Assembly (NCBI RefSeq): GCF_019393635.1
Contig: NC_057863.1
Location: forward strand, 640,947,806 to 641,011,805
Source: Dromiciops gliroides
Taxonomy: Eukaryota > Chordata > Mammalia > Microbiotheria > Microbiotheriidae
Length of the DNA stretch: 64,000 bases
Reading direction: 5' to 3'
Shown here: positions 1-12,049 of the stretch, piece by piece
How positions within the stretch are numbered: position 1 is the stretch's first letter
Layout of the letters: each line of letters starts with the position of its first letter
Position numbers and translations under genes: made by a program
The notes under the pieces: generated by a model
Databases searched by the model: none
Seen by the model: the letters and a program-made list of their open reading frames with translations, nothing else
What the model was told of the DNA's origin: nothing

Positions 1-621
1 ATCATAAATAGTACCTAAGGCCCGGGGTGAGTACTACTAGGCTGAGAGAGCACACCTTTCCACTTGGTCATTGGACAGACTGGACTCCGCTGCCCTGGAG
101 AACACTACCCGTTGCTGTAAACTTTGCTGCCACAGTTTCTCCTTACCAACAAGTGTTAAGAAGGCACAAGCTCCCTGGGCTACCCAGAGCAGGAAGAAGA
201 GGCAATAGCCAGGGATGTGATAACTCCTAAAGAAGCCAGGAAAACTCCCAACAGGAAGACTCAGAAGCTGAGCCCAAGTCACCCACCCACCTCTAGGCCT
301 TGAGGGCCAGGCTGGGCCTTACCGGCTAGGCAGTGTCCGACAGAGTATGAGCACCATCCACTGATCTGGAACCCCAGGTAAGTCTGCCGACCAGAGCTGG
401 ATCCCCTAGCTCTGCCCGAGTGGAGGCCTTGGGGCTACCCCAACTGCCAGGGCTGCCTCTTTGGGCACTGGGCAGAGGGGGACTTTGGGAATATGGGTGG
501 GACCAGACAGTGTGCCCAAGGGTATCCTACTCCTTTCACCCCTAGCAGTGTCAGGGGCTGACTGGACTTGGGAACATCTCCCATGGGGGAGTGAGTAACC
601 TCCAGTCAAGACTATAGCTAA

Positions 622-791
622 TGGGGGGCAGCTAGGTGGTACAGTGGATAGAGCACTGGCCCTGGAGTCAGGAGGACCTGAGTTCAAATCCAGCCTCAGA
701 CACTTGACACTTAACTAGCTGTGTGACCTTGGGCAAGTCACTTAACCCTCATTGCCCCATCAAAAACAAAAACAAAAACAAAAACAAAAAA
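622..791 (+). repeat. tRNA-derived marsupial SINE
   Basis: Full-length copy with the head 'gcagctaggtggtacagtgg' and a CAAAAA-type tail. It is flanked by the target-site duplication AAGACTATAG at 608-617 and 792-801, the mark of LINE-driven insertion. Confidence 0.92.
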
Positions 792-1781
792 AAGACTATA
801 GTAATGAAACTAAGGTAGGCATGTCCCTTTCCCCCACCTGAGCTGATTATCTCCAGGCCTGGCTGGGGGGGGGGGGGGAAACAGCCAGGCCCCCAGGCCT
901 TCTCTAACTTATCAGAAATTGTATCTGACAGATGACTGCACAAAGCCACCCTGAATTCACCTGGTGACGTCAAGTCATGTGCAGAGGAGACTCATTCTCC
1001 CCCCCTTTCCTTCATCATCCCCTGGGGCCAATTTCAGCAGGTGCCAAATGCTCAGGGCCCCTTGGAATGTCAGGCATCCGGGACTAGACTGGTTTGGAAG
1101 GGAACAGGGACCAGGCTTAAGCTCCAATCCAACGGGACTATAAGGATTCCTATTTGATGTCAAAAATACCAGGGACCCCCCGCCCCGGGTGTGACACACA
1201 CCCCTCCACCGTGTGTGTGTGTAAGCCAACAACCCTTTTCTTAGGAGCCAGTGACAGAAAATTTATGAGGAGCAAAAGCAGTCACAAATTGAAGAGATTT
1301 TAATTTTATTGATCAGCATAGTACCTAGAGGTATTTGAAGACATGGGACATGAGACATGACCTCATGGTAGGAATGATGCATCTAGAACCCGGGCTTGAA
1401 GCCTACCTTAGACATTTGTCAGTTGTGTGACCCTGGGTAAGTCACTGCCATCCTCTGAGCTTCCTGGGAAAGAGGCACAGATAGTAATTGCATGAGCTGG
1501 CTGGGGCAAGGGGAAGAGGAAGAATTGTTTAAAGGAAAATATTTAAGGCATTTGAACTGGGGTCTTTGGACTTTCAAGGCATCTGTAGGTGGATTTTAGG
1601 AAGTTTGGGAACTTGAATGCAAAAAAATAATTGCTTTATTTCAATAGAATTGGCTTCCTCTGTCATCCTGTAGATTTATCCTGAGAAGGGGTCTCTAGGT
1701 TTCACCAGATCGTCCAAGGATCCATGACATTAAAAGGGGGTGAGACCTCTGAATTACAGAAATGGATAGTTTCCATATTAA

Positions 1782-1985
1782 ATGATGATAACTGGGGTTC
1801 ATATAGTATTTTTACAATTTGCAAAGTACTTTAATTATATTATGTCAGTTGAATCCTGGGAGATGAGTGCTATTATTAGCCCCATTTTTTAGAAGAGGAA
1901 ACTGAGGTTCAGAGAAATGAAGTGATTTGCCCAAGATCTCCCAGGGAATAAGCAGGATTTGAACCTGGGTCTTCTGGCACTTGGT
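1782..1985 (-). repeat. Old MIR/THER-like SINE
   Basis: Diverged antisense copy. It shows 'gaggaaactgaggttcagag', 'gatttgcccaagatctccca' and 'ggatttgaacctgggtcttc', the reverse complement of a tRNA-like SINE with a CORE-type 3' half. Confidence 0.65.
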
Positions 1986-3094
1986 GGGAAGGCTGTGGTG
2001 GGATGATAACTTTTCCCATATGGTTTGGTGAACTCAGCGGTCCTTTATGGGATACTTATTTGGTCCACATTCTGGGGAGTCCAGAGTAAATGGGTATATC
2101 CAGGGATGGAACTGGAGCCAAGCAGATTGGACCCTTGGCTGTTGGATGGGATGGGAAACCAGGTTACCTTTAGAAGTCTGGAGTACCTGAGCCTGGGTCT
2201 GAGCCTCAGTTTCCTCATCTGTAAAATGGAAATAATAAGAGCCCGGGGTGGGCCTGGATCCCCCCAAGATGGGACTGTGTGTGGCCAGTCTATGGTGAGG
2301 GAGTCATGCCTGTTGGCAGGAGGTGGTGATGCTGTCTCAGTGTGGAAATTCCAATTTAGCTAAGTGTTCTTCTCACATTTAGTTCAGCAGATTTATTAGG
2401 GAGAGATGGGGAGAAGAGTTAGGGCAGGGGAGGGGGTAGTGGCTGGGGCTAGGAGAATCCTCCCTGAGGGGCCCCAGCCATCCCTACCCCCACACACACA
2501 CCCCTCAAACCAACAGCCTGCTTCTGGGGAATCTTGTTTAACCAGAATAATTAGGGCTGGGTTTGCTTGCTAATGACCACATGGTGGCTCCCCATAAAAC
2601 TGGGAGAGGACTGGACAAGCCCCTCCTGAGGTTGGGAGAGCCCTCGGGCACCCACCCCCATCCCCAGGGCTTCAAGCCCCCATTGTTCTGCCATGACAAC
2701 CAGAGAGGGTTTGACCCACAAGTGGCACCCTCTACTTTGGGATGGAAGCAAGGAAACAGAGTTGTACTCAGGAGGACCAAAGAGGGTAAAGGTAAAGCCA
2801 GATTCTCCCCAGAGGCAGCCTACATATCTGCCTAGGGGGTAACCCCAGAGGAGCCAAGGGGGAATTATTTCCACCCCTCTCAGACTAGAAATAACCCCAA
2901 TATACCCTCTCGCACGTCTCAAGTGTCATCAAAAGCCCTACATTGTCCTAGGAATCGGTTCATATCCGAGGAAGCCCAAGGTCTGATGAGAGAAAGTTTG
3001 GGAAGGGAGGGGAGGGAGGACAGGACAGAGCCAAGAACAGTGGGTACCTGGCTGACTGTGCAGCAGAGAGAGGGGACAAGAAGAGCTGAGACAG

Positions 3095-3244
3095 AGGGCA
3101 GCTAGGTGGCACTGCAGTGGATAAAGCACTGGCCCTGGATTCGGGAGGACCTGAGTTCAAATCCAGCCTCAGACACTTGATACCTACTAGCTGTGTGACC
3201 CTGGGCAAGTCACTTAACCCTCATGGCCCCACCAAAAAAAAAAA
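3095..3244 (+). repeat. tRNA-derived marsupial SINE
   Basis: Full-length copy ending in poly(A). It is bounded by a perfect 14-bp duplication, AAGAGCTGAGACAG, at 3,081-3,094 and 3,245-3,258. Confidence 0.93.
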
Positions 3245-3659
3245 AAGAGCTGAGACAGGGGTGTCTGTCCTACTGCCCTCCCAAGCTTTGCAGATCCCAG
3301 TTATCAACCATGGAGGTCACCTGAGCTCTGGACCCTTCCCACAAGGTGCCCCCCCAACCCTGACACATCAGAGTCTTGCCCACAGCCCCACAATGCCCAG
3401 CTTCAGACTACCCCATCCATCATGGCCCCAACCAGGTCATGACCCATGAGAAAGGACATAGGTTAGACTCCAAGACAAGTCTAGGGAAAGGAAGAGTCCC
3501 CACTTCATGATAGTCATCTTACCTTGAGTCAGAGCCAGCAAAGGACACTTTCCAAGGACTCCATCCTCACCCCTAACCCTGCAGGCACCTCTGTTGGCCG
3601 ATGGCCGTCCAACTGGCCTGGTGCCAAGAGCAGCTCACAGGCTGTGGGTTCAAATTCCA

Positions 3660-3803
3660 TAGGTTGTTTTGGTTGTAGTTGAGTTGTTTCAGTCGAGTCT
3701 CTTTGTGACCGCATTTGGGGTCTTCTTGACAAAGATATTGGAGAAGATGGTGGAGGAAAGGCAGTAAGCCAGTTAAATTTACAGATGAGGAAATTGAGGC
3801 CAT
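3660..3803 (-). repeat. 3' module of the long marsupial SINE
   Basis: Antisense fragment of the extra 3' module of the longer SINE type ('gtctctttgtgaccgcattt', 'ttgacaaagatattggagaa'), reaching the 'gaggaaattgaggc' box. Confidence 0.7.
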
Positions 3804-3971
3804 GGGCAGGTAAATGGCACAGTGGAGAGAATATAGGGCCTGGAATCATGAAGACCTGAGTTCAAATCCTGCCTCAAACATTTAGTAGCTGTGCCAGCTT
3901 GGACAAGTCACAACCTTGTTTGCTTCAGTTTCCTCATCTGTCAAATAGGAGTAATAAAAATAGCACCTTCT

Positions 3972-4130
3972 GGGGGCAGCAGGTGGCGCAGTGGATAGAG
4001 CACTGTCCCTGGATTCAGGAGGGCCTGAGTTCAAATCCTGCCTCAGACACTTGACACTTACTAGCTGTGTGACCCTGGGCAAGTCACTTGACCTTCATTG
4101 TCCCATAAAAAAAAAACAAAACAAAAACAA
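3972..4130 (+). repeat. tRNA-derived marsupial SINE (inner copy 1)
   Basis: Complete copy with an A-rich tail (CAAAACAAAAACAA), nested in the older SINE around it and directly followed head-to-tail by a second copy. Confidence 0.9.
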
Positions 4131-4272
4131 GGGGCAGCTAGGTGGCACAGTGGCTAGAGCACCGACCCTGGATTCAGGAAGGCCTGAGTTCAAATCCGGC
4201 CTCAGACACTTGACACTTACTAGCTGTGTGACCCTGGGCAAGTCACTTAACCCTCATTGCCCTGAAAAAAAA
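4131..4272 (+). repeat. tRNA-derived marsupial SINE (inner copy 2)
   Basis: Complete copy abutting the preceding one. The host duplication AATAGCACCTT follows it, so the two behave as a single tandem insertion or as an insertion into the tail of the first. Confidence 0.9.
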
Positions 4273-4993
4273 TAGCACCTTTCTCCCAAGGCTGTGAGAG
4301 CCAGATGAGTTAACATGTGTAAAGTGCTTTACAAACCTTGAAGTTCTAGTTGCCATTATTATTATTATTATTAGTCTCAATTTCCTTATTTGTAAAATAG
4401 GAATAATTCCACCTACAGTCACTCCCTCACAAGTTATTGTGAAAAAGCCCTGTGCAAACCTTAATGTGAGGAGTTGTGCGTTTGTGAGCGTGCGTACCTG
4501 CCTACTCACGTTTGTTTGAGTGAAGGGTTTGGAGAGATACTGAGAGCTGAGTGTGGGAGGCTCCCAGAGGCCCGGCAGTGCCTGGCGGGCAAGGAAGGAA
4601 GCAGGGATGCTAGGTCTGAAGGGACCTAGCAGGGAGGCCTCCCCAAATCCTTCAGGTGGAAGACATGATTTCCTGACCCAGGATAGTCAGTCTGTTATTA
4701 CAAAAGTTGACTCTGTGAGATCTCCTCACTCTGTGTCGGACAGGAACATCAGGCTGGGGCAGTTCCTTTGCCAGGAGACAGGAAATGCACCTTTCAGAAG
4801 ATCCTAGACCTTGCAAAACCTGCCTTTGCCCTGCCCAAACCTCCCACCCCCAGCCCAATGCATAGAAGGGCAAGAGCCAGCCTAGGGGCTGAAGCAAGTG
4901 GGAGAGGAAGGGAAGGCAAAGGGGACAACCTTGAGGCCTCGCTCTTAGATCTATGTACATTTCCAGTCAGGGAGGAGGCCCATGGTTATTTTT

Positions 4994-5151
4994 GTGTTTT
5001 GTTTTTTAATTTTTGTAGGGCAATGAGGGTTAAGTGACTTGCCCAGGGTCACACAGCTAGTTAAGTGTCAAGTGTCTGAGGCTGGATTTGAACTCGGGTA
5101 CTCCTGAATCCAAGGCCAGTGCTTTATCCACTACACCACCTAGCTGCCCCC
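4994..5151 (-). repeat. tRNA-derived marsupial SINE, antisense
   Basis: Full-length antisense copy with a T-rich tail on the left. The duplication CCATGGTTATTTTT occurs at 4,980-4,993 and 5,152-5,165. Confidence 0.92.
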
Positions 5152-5455
5152 CCATGGTTATTTTTAATATTCTCAACAGCCCTTCCAAAATACTCTTGAG
5201 TCCTACAAAACGCATCCACACTACCCTGTGAGAGACAGAGTACAGGTATGATTGTCCCCATTTTGCAGATAAGGAAACTGAGGCTCAGCCATGTCAGAAC
5301 CAAGACTTCTCCTTTGTGCAAAGCTAGCACTTTTTTTCTGCAGAAGCCTCACTCCCATAAATGAGGCCATGGGTTTCCATATGAGCATTACAGTCACCTC
5401 TCAGTGGTGGGCATGCAAAAAAAAAATACTTAAAATGACTAGCATGTATAGAGCA

Positions 5456-5699
5456 GGGCAGCTAGATGGCACAGTGAATAGAGCACTGGGCCTGGAATCA
5501 GGAAGATCTGAGTTCAAATCCAACCTCATTTACTAGCTGGGCGACCCTGGGCAAGTCACTTTACCCTGATTGCCTCAGTTTCTTCATCTGTCAAATGAGC
5601 TGGAGAAGGAAATGGCAAACCACTCCAGTATCTTTGCCAAGAAAACCCCAAGTGGGCTGGCAAAGAGTTGGCCATAACTGAAATGATTCAAAAACAAAA
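5456..5699 (+). repeat. Long marsupial SINE with 3' module
   Basis: The tRNA-like head is followed by the extra module 'ggaaatggcaaaccactcca', 'tctttgccaagaaaacccc' and 'aactgaaatgattcaaaaac'. This is the longer, older type of the family. Confidence 0.88.
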
Positions 5700-6446
5700 G
5701 CACTTTGAGAAATATATATAAAAATATATAAAAAATAAAGCACTTTATAAATATTATCTCATGTGATCTTCACAACAACCCTGGGAGGGAGGTGCTATTA
5801 TTATCCCCATTTTTACAGATTGGGAAACTGAGGCAGAGGCAAAGTAGCTACTAAGTGCATGAAGCTGGAATTGAACTCAGGTCTTCCCACTTCCTGGGCC
5901 AGTGCTCTGTGTACTGTGGCACCCTCTAGTGCCTTTCTGGGGCAGGAAGCCCTAGCCTGGTTTCTGGCCCTATTGAAGCTTTGAGGTTTGTGGTCAGCCC
6001 CGCCCCCATCTGTATCCTTCCCACCCTTCTGAGGAGACCTCGATTTAGTCCAGTGTAATCCAATGAGCATTTATGAAGCACCTACTATGTAGCAGGAAAA
6101 ACCCCTGCCCTCCAGGAGCTCCCGATTTACTAGAAGGGATCCGTTCTAGAGCTGGCTTCCGGCTTCATTTTGGAGGGGTGTGCCTCCCCTCCCCCCAAAA
6201 GCACACATGCCCATTGCACTCAACTCGATAAAAATTACAAGTGGGATCAACAGGAATTAATTAAACACCTACTATGTGCCAGGGATTCAAAGAAAGACAA
6301 AAGACAGTTCCTTCCCTCAAGGAGCTTACACTCTGATGAGGGAGACAACATGCTAACAAATATAGAGAAAGCAAGCTCGGTACAGGATAAATAGGAAATA
6401 ATTAATAAAGGGAAGGGGCTGGGGAAGGTGTCCTGTAACCAGTAGG

Positions 6447-6481
6447 ATTTTATTTTTATTTTTATTTTCATTTATTCATTC

Positions 6482-6534
<53 letters not shown>
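6447..6534 (+). repeat. TATC microsatellite in a SINE tail
   Basis: TTTTA-type repeats run into about 13 copies of TATC (6,484-6,534). They sit at the tail end of the antisense SINE to the right, so the microsatellite probably grew from the SINE tail. Confidence 0.9.
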
Positions 6535-6669
6535 GGTGAGGCAATCGGGGTTAAGTGACTTGCCCAGGGTCACACAGCTAGTAAGTGTTAAGTGTCTGAG
6601 GCGGGATTTGAACTCAGGTTCTCCCGACTTCAGGGCAGATGTTCTATCCACTGCGCCACCTAGCTGCCC
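6535..6669 (-). repeat. tRNA-derived marsupial SINE, antisense
   Basis: Full-length antisense copy. An imperfect duplication (tgtaaccagtagg and tataaccagaaga) lies outside the tail repeat and after the head. Confidence 0.88.
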
Positions 6670-6679
6670 TATAACCAGA

Positions 6680-6862
6680 AGAATTTTGTCGTTGTTCAGT
6701 CACATCAGACTCTTTGGGTTTCTTGACAAAGATTTTGGAGGGGTTGGCCATTTCCTTCTCCAGCTTATTTGACAGATGAGGAAACTGAGGCAAGCAGGGG
6801 GAAGTAACTTGCCCAATAAGCATCTGTGGCTGGATTTTGAACTCTTGGCACCACCTAGATTT
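6680..6862 (-). repeat. Long marsupial SINE, antisense, decayed head
   Basis: Shows the reverse of the 3' module ('tttcttgacaaagattttgg', 'catttccttctccagcttat') and then a degraded tRNA-like part ending 'caccacctag'. The SINE at 6,535-6,669 may have inserted beside it. Confidence 0.75.
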
Positions 6863-6877
6863 AAAGAAAGCCAGGGA

Positions 6878-7041
6878 AGGGGAAGCTAGGTGACACTGCA
6901 ATGTATAAAGCACCGGCCTTGGATTCAGGAGGACCTGAGTTCAAATCCAGCCTCAGACACTTGACACTTACTAGCTGCATGACCCTGGGCAAGTCACTTA
7001 ACCCTTACTGCCCCCCCCCACACACACACACAAACACACAA
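6878..7041 (+). repeat. tRNA-derived marsupial SINE with C/ACAC tail
   Basis: Full-length copy whose tail has turned into poly(C) plus a short CA repeat. Imperfect duplications aagaaagccaggga and aagaaagcctggga flank it. Confidence 0.88.
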
Positions 7042-7133
7042 AAAGCCCCAAGAAAGCCTGGGAGGTCAATAGTCAGAGAGACAGTCACCTGGCAGTAGCA
7101 AGAGATAGTCTCCAATTAAGAATCCTACTGGTG

Positions 7134-7287
7134 GGGTGGCTAGGTGGCGCAGTGGATAGAGCACCGGCCCTGGAGTCAGGAGGACCTGAGTTCAAATCTG
7201 GCCTGAGACACTTAATACTTACTAGCTGTGTGACCCTGGGCAAGTCACTTAACCCCAATTGCCTCACTTTAAAAAAAGGGAAAAAAA
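7134..7287 (+). repeat. tRNA-derived marsupial SINE
   Basis: Complete copy with a perfect 16-bp duplication AAGAATCCTACTGGTG at 7,118-7,133 and 7,288-7,303, which suggests a fairly young insertion. Confidence 0.94.
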
Positions 7288-7969
7288 AAGAATCCTACTG
7301 GTGACTTAAGAGTGCAGGCACATTCATTGAAGGTGGAATTCTGTCTTTGATCTAGAGAATGGGGAAGCTAGAAGGAAGTTCAGAGACCATCCAGTCTCAC
7401 CCCCTCTTTAGAAGCCTAGAGAAGGCCAGGGACTCATAAGATGGCCCAGAGGATCAGTTGCTGAGTCAGGACTCAAACCCGTGTCTCAGACCGCTACGCA
7501 ATGCACACTGTTAGTCAAATGACAGTCACATGCAGCCATCCCCAGATCTTATGTTTTGATGGCGTCACCGGCCTGCAATTCTCTCAGGTTCTGATTACCC
7601 AACTCCTCAGGTATCTAGCATGGAACCTGCCCCGAACCTGCTGGGTTCCTACAGTGACAAGCAGCCAGGTCATGGCCTCAGATGTGACTGTCCCTTTCTG
7701 GAACCCACCCCAGTGAGGAATAAATATTTGTTGGCCCTAATGACTCTGTTACTAAGGGAGGTCCAAACAGGTTCTGACCTGAGGAGATGGGGATTGGTGT
7801 TGGGGACAGCCTGGGAACTAGCTAAAGTCAAGGGCAGCCTGGCTGGGCCCTCACAGGCCTCAGGTCAGCTCCATGGCCAAGGGAGGCTCACTAGGAGTCT
7901 CAAAGTTCTTACAGTCAGTCCAGCCAGTCAGTAAACATTAATGTTTGCTGACCCCCCCCCCCTCTCTTT

Positions 7970-8104
7970 TTTGGTGGGGCAATGAGGGTTAAGTGATTTG
8001 CCCAGGGTCACACAGCTAGTGTCAAGTTTCTGAGGCTGGATTTGAACTCACATTCTCCTGAACCCAGAGCCAGTGCTTTAGCCACTGCGCCACCTAGTTG
8101 CCCC
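7970..8104 (-). repeat. tRNA-derived marsupial SINE, antisense
   Basis: Antisense copy from 'ggggcaatgagggttaagtg' to 'cgccacctagttgcccc'. Confidence 0.9.
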
Positions 8105-8550
8105 AAAAAACTGTATGCCAAAAACTATGCCAAGTGTTAGAGATACAAAGAAAGGCAAAAGACAGCCCCCTGTCCCCAGGGAGCTTACTGCCTGATTGAG
8201 AGGACTGTTTGTAAGCAACTGTGGTCATATGATGTAAAATGGAGTTAGTCCCCGGAGCTGGAAGGTACTTGAATTAAGAGGGATTGGGAATAGTTTTCAG
8301 AGGCAAATCTTACAAGCATTTATTAAACAATTGTGCTGAGGCTGCACAGAGAGGTAAAACAAATTCCCTGTTCTTCAGGAGCTCACAGGGATTGACAGCA
8401 AGATACAGATATAGGTATAGGTATAAAGGGAAGGGATGAATGGGAAATAATCTGAGAGGGAAGGCACTGGCACCGAGGAACTGGGAAAGACTTTTTGTAG
8501 AAGGGAGACTTGGAGGGAGTCAGGGAAGACAGAAGGCCCATAGGTCATTT

Positions 8551-8683
8551 AGATTTCCTGGGTATATAAGTACACAAAATAGATATGCATAACCTTTAAC
8601 TGTTGCACATTTTTCACAATCCCCACATTCAGTTACTTGATCCCATATGGGGTCTCCACCCACAGTTTAAGAAGTTTTTATTT
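8551..8683 (-). mobile_element. Non-autonomous hAT-like element, antisense partial copy
   Basis: Reverse complement of the same element seen complete near 41.55 kb. It shares 'cttcttaaactgtgggt', 'gtaactgaatgtgggg' and 'aaaggttatg' in order. Only part of the length is recognisable. Confidence 0.65.
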
Positions 8684-8708
8684 AGTCTACCCCCACCTCA
8701 TCTTATCT

Positions 8709-8940
8709 TGGCAGCTAGGTGGTGCAGTGGATAGAGTGCCAGGCCTGGAGTCAGGAAGACCAGAATTCAAATTTGGCCCCAGACACTTACTAACTGTGTG
8801 ACTGTGCAAGTCGCTTCACCCTCTTTGACTCAGTTTCCTCATCTGTAAAATGACCTGAAGGAAATGGCAAACCACTCCAGGATTTTTGCCAAGAAAACCC
8901 CAGATGGGGTCATGAAGAGTTCAGACACAACTGAACAACT
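8709..8940 (+). repeat. Long marsupial SINE with 3' module
   Basis: Head 'ggcagctaggtggtgcagtg' through 'aaatggcaaaccactccagg' to 'cagacacaactgaacaactt'. Confidence 0.88.
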
Positions 8941-9148
8941 TTGTCTTATTTAATTTTACAGAAAGGGAAACTGAGGCGCAGAGAGAAGTGACTTGTCCAA
9001 GGTCCCAGAATAGTAAGGATTTCAGTCCTGGAGTACTGGCCCCAGATCGTAGGATCTCATTACATCAGAGCTAGGAGAGGTCTCTGCAGCTATGCAGTCT
9101 GGTCCCCACCCCCAAAAATCCTCACTCCTAATAAGAGCTAGCATTTTT

Positions 9149-9291
9149 TTTTTTAGTGAGGCAATTGGGGTTAAGTGACTTGCCCAGGGTCACACAGCTA
9201 GTAAGTATTAAGTGTCTGAGGCTGGATTTGAATTCAGGTACTCCTGACTCCAGGGCCTGTGCTCTATCCACTGCGCCATCTAGCTGCCCCC
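9149..9291 (-). repeat. tRNA-derived marsupial SINE, antisense
   Basis: Complete antisense copy. The perfect duplication AGAGCTAGCATTTTT lies at 9,134-9,148 and 9,292-9,306. Confidence 0.93.
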
Positions 9292-9414
9292 AGAGCTAGC
9301 ATTTTTATAGCATTGTAAGGTCTGAAGCCCTTTGCTTGTATTCTCTCACTGGGATCATCCAGCCTCACCTTGAAGGCGTCAGTGGGCCAAGCTTTGGAAT
9401 CAGACTGGCAGAAT

Positions 9415-9640
9415 AGAGTGGGTGCCATGTCCTGGGTTCAAATTCAGACACTGATGCCTGTGAGCTGTATGAGACTCAGGCAAGTCACTTCCTATGGATG
9501 AGCCTCAGTTTTCTCATCTTTAAAACAGGAAGACAGTGGTCAGTGGAAAAAACACAGGCCCTGGAGTCAGGGGATCTGAGTTCTATTCCTTCTGGTACTC
9601 AATTACCCCAACGACCTTGGACAAGTCATTTAACCTCCCC
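9415..9640 (+). repeat. Old MIR/THER-like SINE pieces
   Basis: Two diverged tRNA-like segments ('cctgggttcaaattcagaca' to 'cagttttctcatctttaaaa', then 'ccctggagtcaggggatctg' to 'ggacaagtcatttaacctcc'). Confidence 0.55.
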
Positions 9641-9660
9641 AGCCCTTAGGGTTTGGTTTC

Positions 9661-9813
9661 TTTTTCTTTTCTTTTTTTTTAGTGAGGCAATTGGGGTTAA
9701 GTGACTTGCCCAGGGTCACACAGCTAGTAAGTGTCAAGTGTCTGAGGCCAGATTTGAACTCATACTCCTGAATCCAGGGCCAGTGCTCTATCCACTGCAC
9801 CATCTAGCTGCCC
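9661..9813 (-). repeat. tRNA-derived marsupial SINE, antisense
   Basis: Complete antisense copy inserted next to the older SINE. Duplication GGGTTTGGTTTC at 9,649-9,660 and 9,814-9,825. Confidence 0.93.
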
Positions 9814-11416
9814 GGGTTTGGTTTCCATAGCCCCTGAGGTCCTTTCCGGATGAAGGATCCTTTTATCTCCCATCTCTATGCAGAGGGAAGAGGTGGGACC
9901 TCTAGGACAGAATCTGACATGGGGCAGGGAAGAGAACAAGTGAGGCATTTTGTGTCACTGGGGGCCCTCTCATTAATGCCCCAAGCATTTGTCAGCATCT
10001 GCTACTAGAGGACTCTGGTAATGCAGGATGAAGAGCATCACAAAGCCCCTCCCTGAAGGGGCTTACTTTCTCCTAGGGGAGGAGGAGAAATCTGAAGGGC
10101 CCCAGGACAGTGGGAGGAGGAAGAGTGTGGGGATGGGAGATCAGGGAAGGCTTCCTGGAGGAGGCAGTATCTGAGCTGAGTCTGGAAGGAGAAGGATTGT
10201 GACTAGGGGGGATGAGGAAGGAGGGGCATTCCAGGCTTGTGTGTGGTAAATCACTGCCCTACTCTGGACCTCAGTTTCTCTATCTGTAAAATGGGCACTT
10301 GATCCCAGTCATGACCAGCTTACACAGTGCACGAAAAGTGCCAGAACACAATGTAGGTTCCTGTGATGATAGGATAACGATGACAACGTGAACTTACCCC
10401 CCCAACCCACACACAGGGTGCTTAGCCATTGGAGAACCCCAGCCCAGGCTTGGGGGACTGAGGGAATGACTTTGGGGTGTCTATAGGCCTCTAAGTTTTA
10501 CTTTGCACATGTTAATGAATTTAATCCTCACAGTTCTAGGAAGGAGGTGCTATTAGGGCTAGGGAATGGACTTCTGCTTTCATCGACATAGGGAACTCCC
10601 TCTACCTTGGTAGGTCAGCAGCTTCAGGGCACTGAGAGGTTAAATAATGTCCCTACGGTCACCCAGACCAATATTGATAGCCTGGGTGACACTGGAATCC
10701 AGGTCCCCCTGAGGCCCTCTATCCATTGCCTCACACTGTCTCTCAGTGATTAATTTGGGAGCTGTGGGGGTGGAGCAGGGAGAGCCCAGAGGCAAGGAGA
10801 TCTGTATGCACGGGTGTCTTGTTTTGCACATAGGAGTCTGTTGAATTGAATAGAACAATCTGAGTGAGGGGTGATGATACTGGCATCCTCTGTGAGTGGG
10901 GACAACAGGACAGATGCTGAAATGGAATTGACAAGACTTGGTCCCTGATTGGCAGGGGAGCTTAGGGTGACTTCCAGGTTGTGAACCTGGGTACCTAGGT
11001 GCACCATCTACAGAACTAGGGAGCCTGACACAGGAAGGTTGGGGAAGATGATGAGTTCAGCTTGGAACACATGTCCTCCTTCAGGTTTGAGGCTCCCTGA
11101 AGCTCCCAGATCCTCCCAGTTCCCCTCTTTCCCTTGGCCAAGGCCATTGTGAGCCCTACAGCTTTGGGCAGGGTCCTAGGCTGGAAATGAGGATGTGATG
11201 AATGAGAGCTGACAACCCCCTCCCCCCACACAAACCTAAGGAAACAAGAGCTTCTTGTCTCTCCATCCAATGTCTTCCCCATCCCCCACCCAAAAGGCCT
11301 AATGAAAATTTTTTACCCCTTAACCATGACAGTCCCCATGGCTCCCCTTCTCTTTCCCAAAGCAGCTCTGGATGGAGGGGGACAAGGCAGGCCTTGGACG
11401 TTAGCCCAGCTTTCTC

Positions 11417-11452
11417 TCCCTCCCTCCCTCCCTCCCTCCCTCCCTCCCTCCA
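11417..11452 (+). repeat. CTCC microsatellite
   Basis: About nine uninterrupted copies of CCCT. Confidence 0.9.
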
Positions 11453-11535
11453 CTCAGCCAGCCCCTCATGGGTGATTAAGTTGGAACCCCAGAGCTGCTT
11501 GGGAGGGAGGGGTTCTGTAGCTACTCTCCCCTAAT

Positions 11536-11565
11536 ACACACACACACACACACACATATATATAC
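11536..11565 (+). repeat. CA/TA microsatellite
   Basis: A short run of CA dinucleotides passing into TA repeats. Confidence 0.85.
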
Positions 11566-11703
11566 TCAAGTGCACAGAGCTTAGCCTTCAGAGAATGGCA
11601 GCTCAGGCTTGATAAGGGGGAAGGGAGCCCAAAGAAATAAGGGGTGATTAGCAAGAGATGTCGACTACTTTCCCTTTTACTACTGCAAGGTTAAACTGAG
11701 AAT

Positions 11704-11946
11704 GGGGGCATCTAGGTGGCGCCATAATGCATAGAGAACCTAGATTCAGGAAGATCTGAGTTCAAATTCCACCTCAGACACTTACTAGCTGTGAGACCCT
11801 GGGCAAGTCACTTAACTTTGCTTGCCTCGGTTTCCTCATCTGTAAAAAGAGCTGGAGAAAGCAATGGCAACCCCCTTGTGGTATCTTTGCCAGGAAAACC
11901 CCAAATAGGGACACGGAGAGTCAGACATGACTGAAATGACTAAAGA
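11704..11946 (+). repeat. Long marsupial SINE with 3' module
   Basis: Diverged long-type copy: 'gcatctaggtggcgccataa' head and 3' module 'tctttgccaggaaaacccca' ending near 'catgactgaaatgact'. Confidence 0.85.
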
Positions 11947-12049
11947 AACTGATCACTTCAGTTAAAGGGTATCTTTCTCACTGAATGTGGCGTCAAGGAG
12001 ATTTCGGTTTTTGAATTCAACCTTTGTGGGCCAGAATTCCAGTTCTTAG

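Larger units (their letters stand above)
3804..4375 (+). repeat. Old SINE split by two younger SINEs
   Basis: A diverged sense SINE starts with 'cagtggagagaatatagggc' and 'gagttcaaatcctgcctcaa' and reaches 'aataaaaatagcacct'. It resumes after 4,272 with 'aatagcacctttctcccaag' and ends near the ATT repeat at 4,358-4,372. The repeated AATAGCACCTT marks the insertion site of the inner copies. Confidence 0.75.

Noticed and set aside
622-791. tRNA genes suggested by the tRNA-like SINE heads
   Set aside because: The heads are diverged, do not form complete tRNA folds and are attached to SINE bodies with A-tails and duplications.
3882-4082. A recurring small protein family ([14 protein letters not shown]...) on both strands
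   Set aside because: These are translations of the antisense SINE body. The repetition reflects the repeat, not a gene family.
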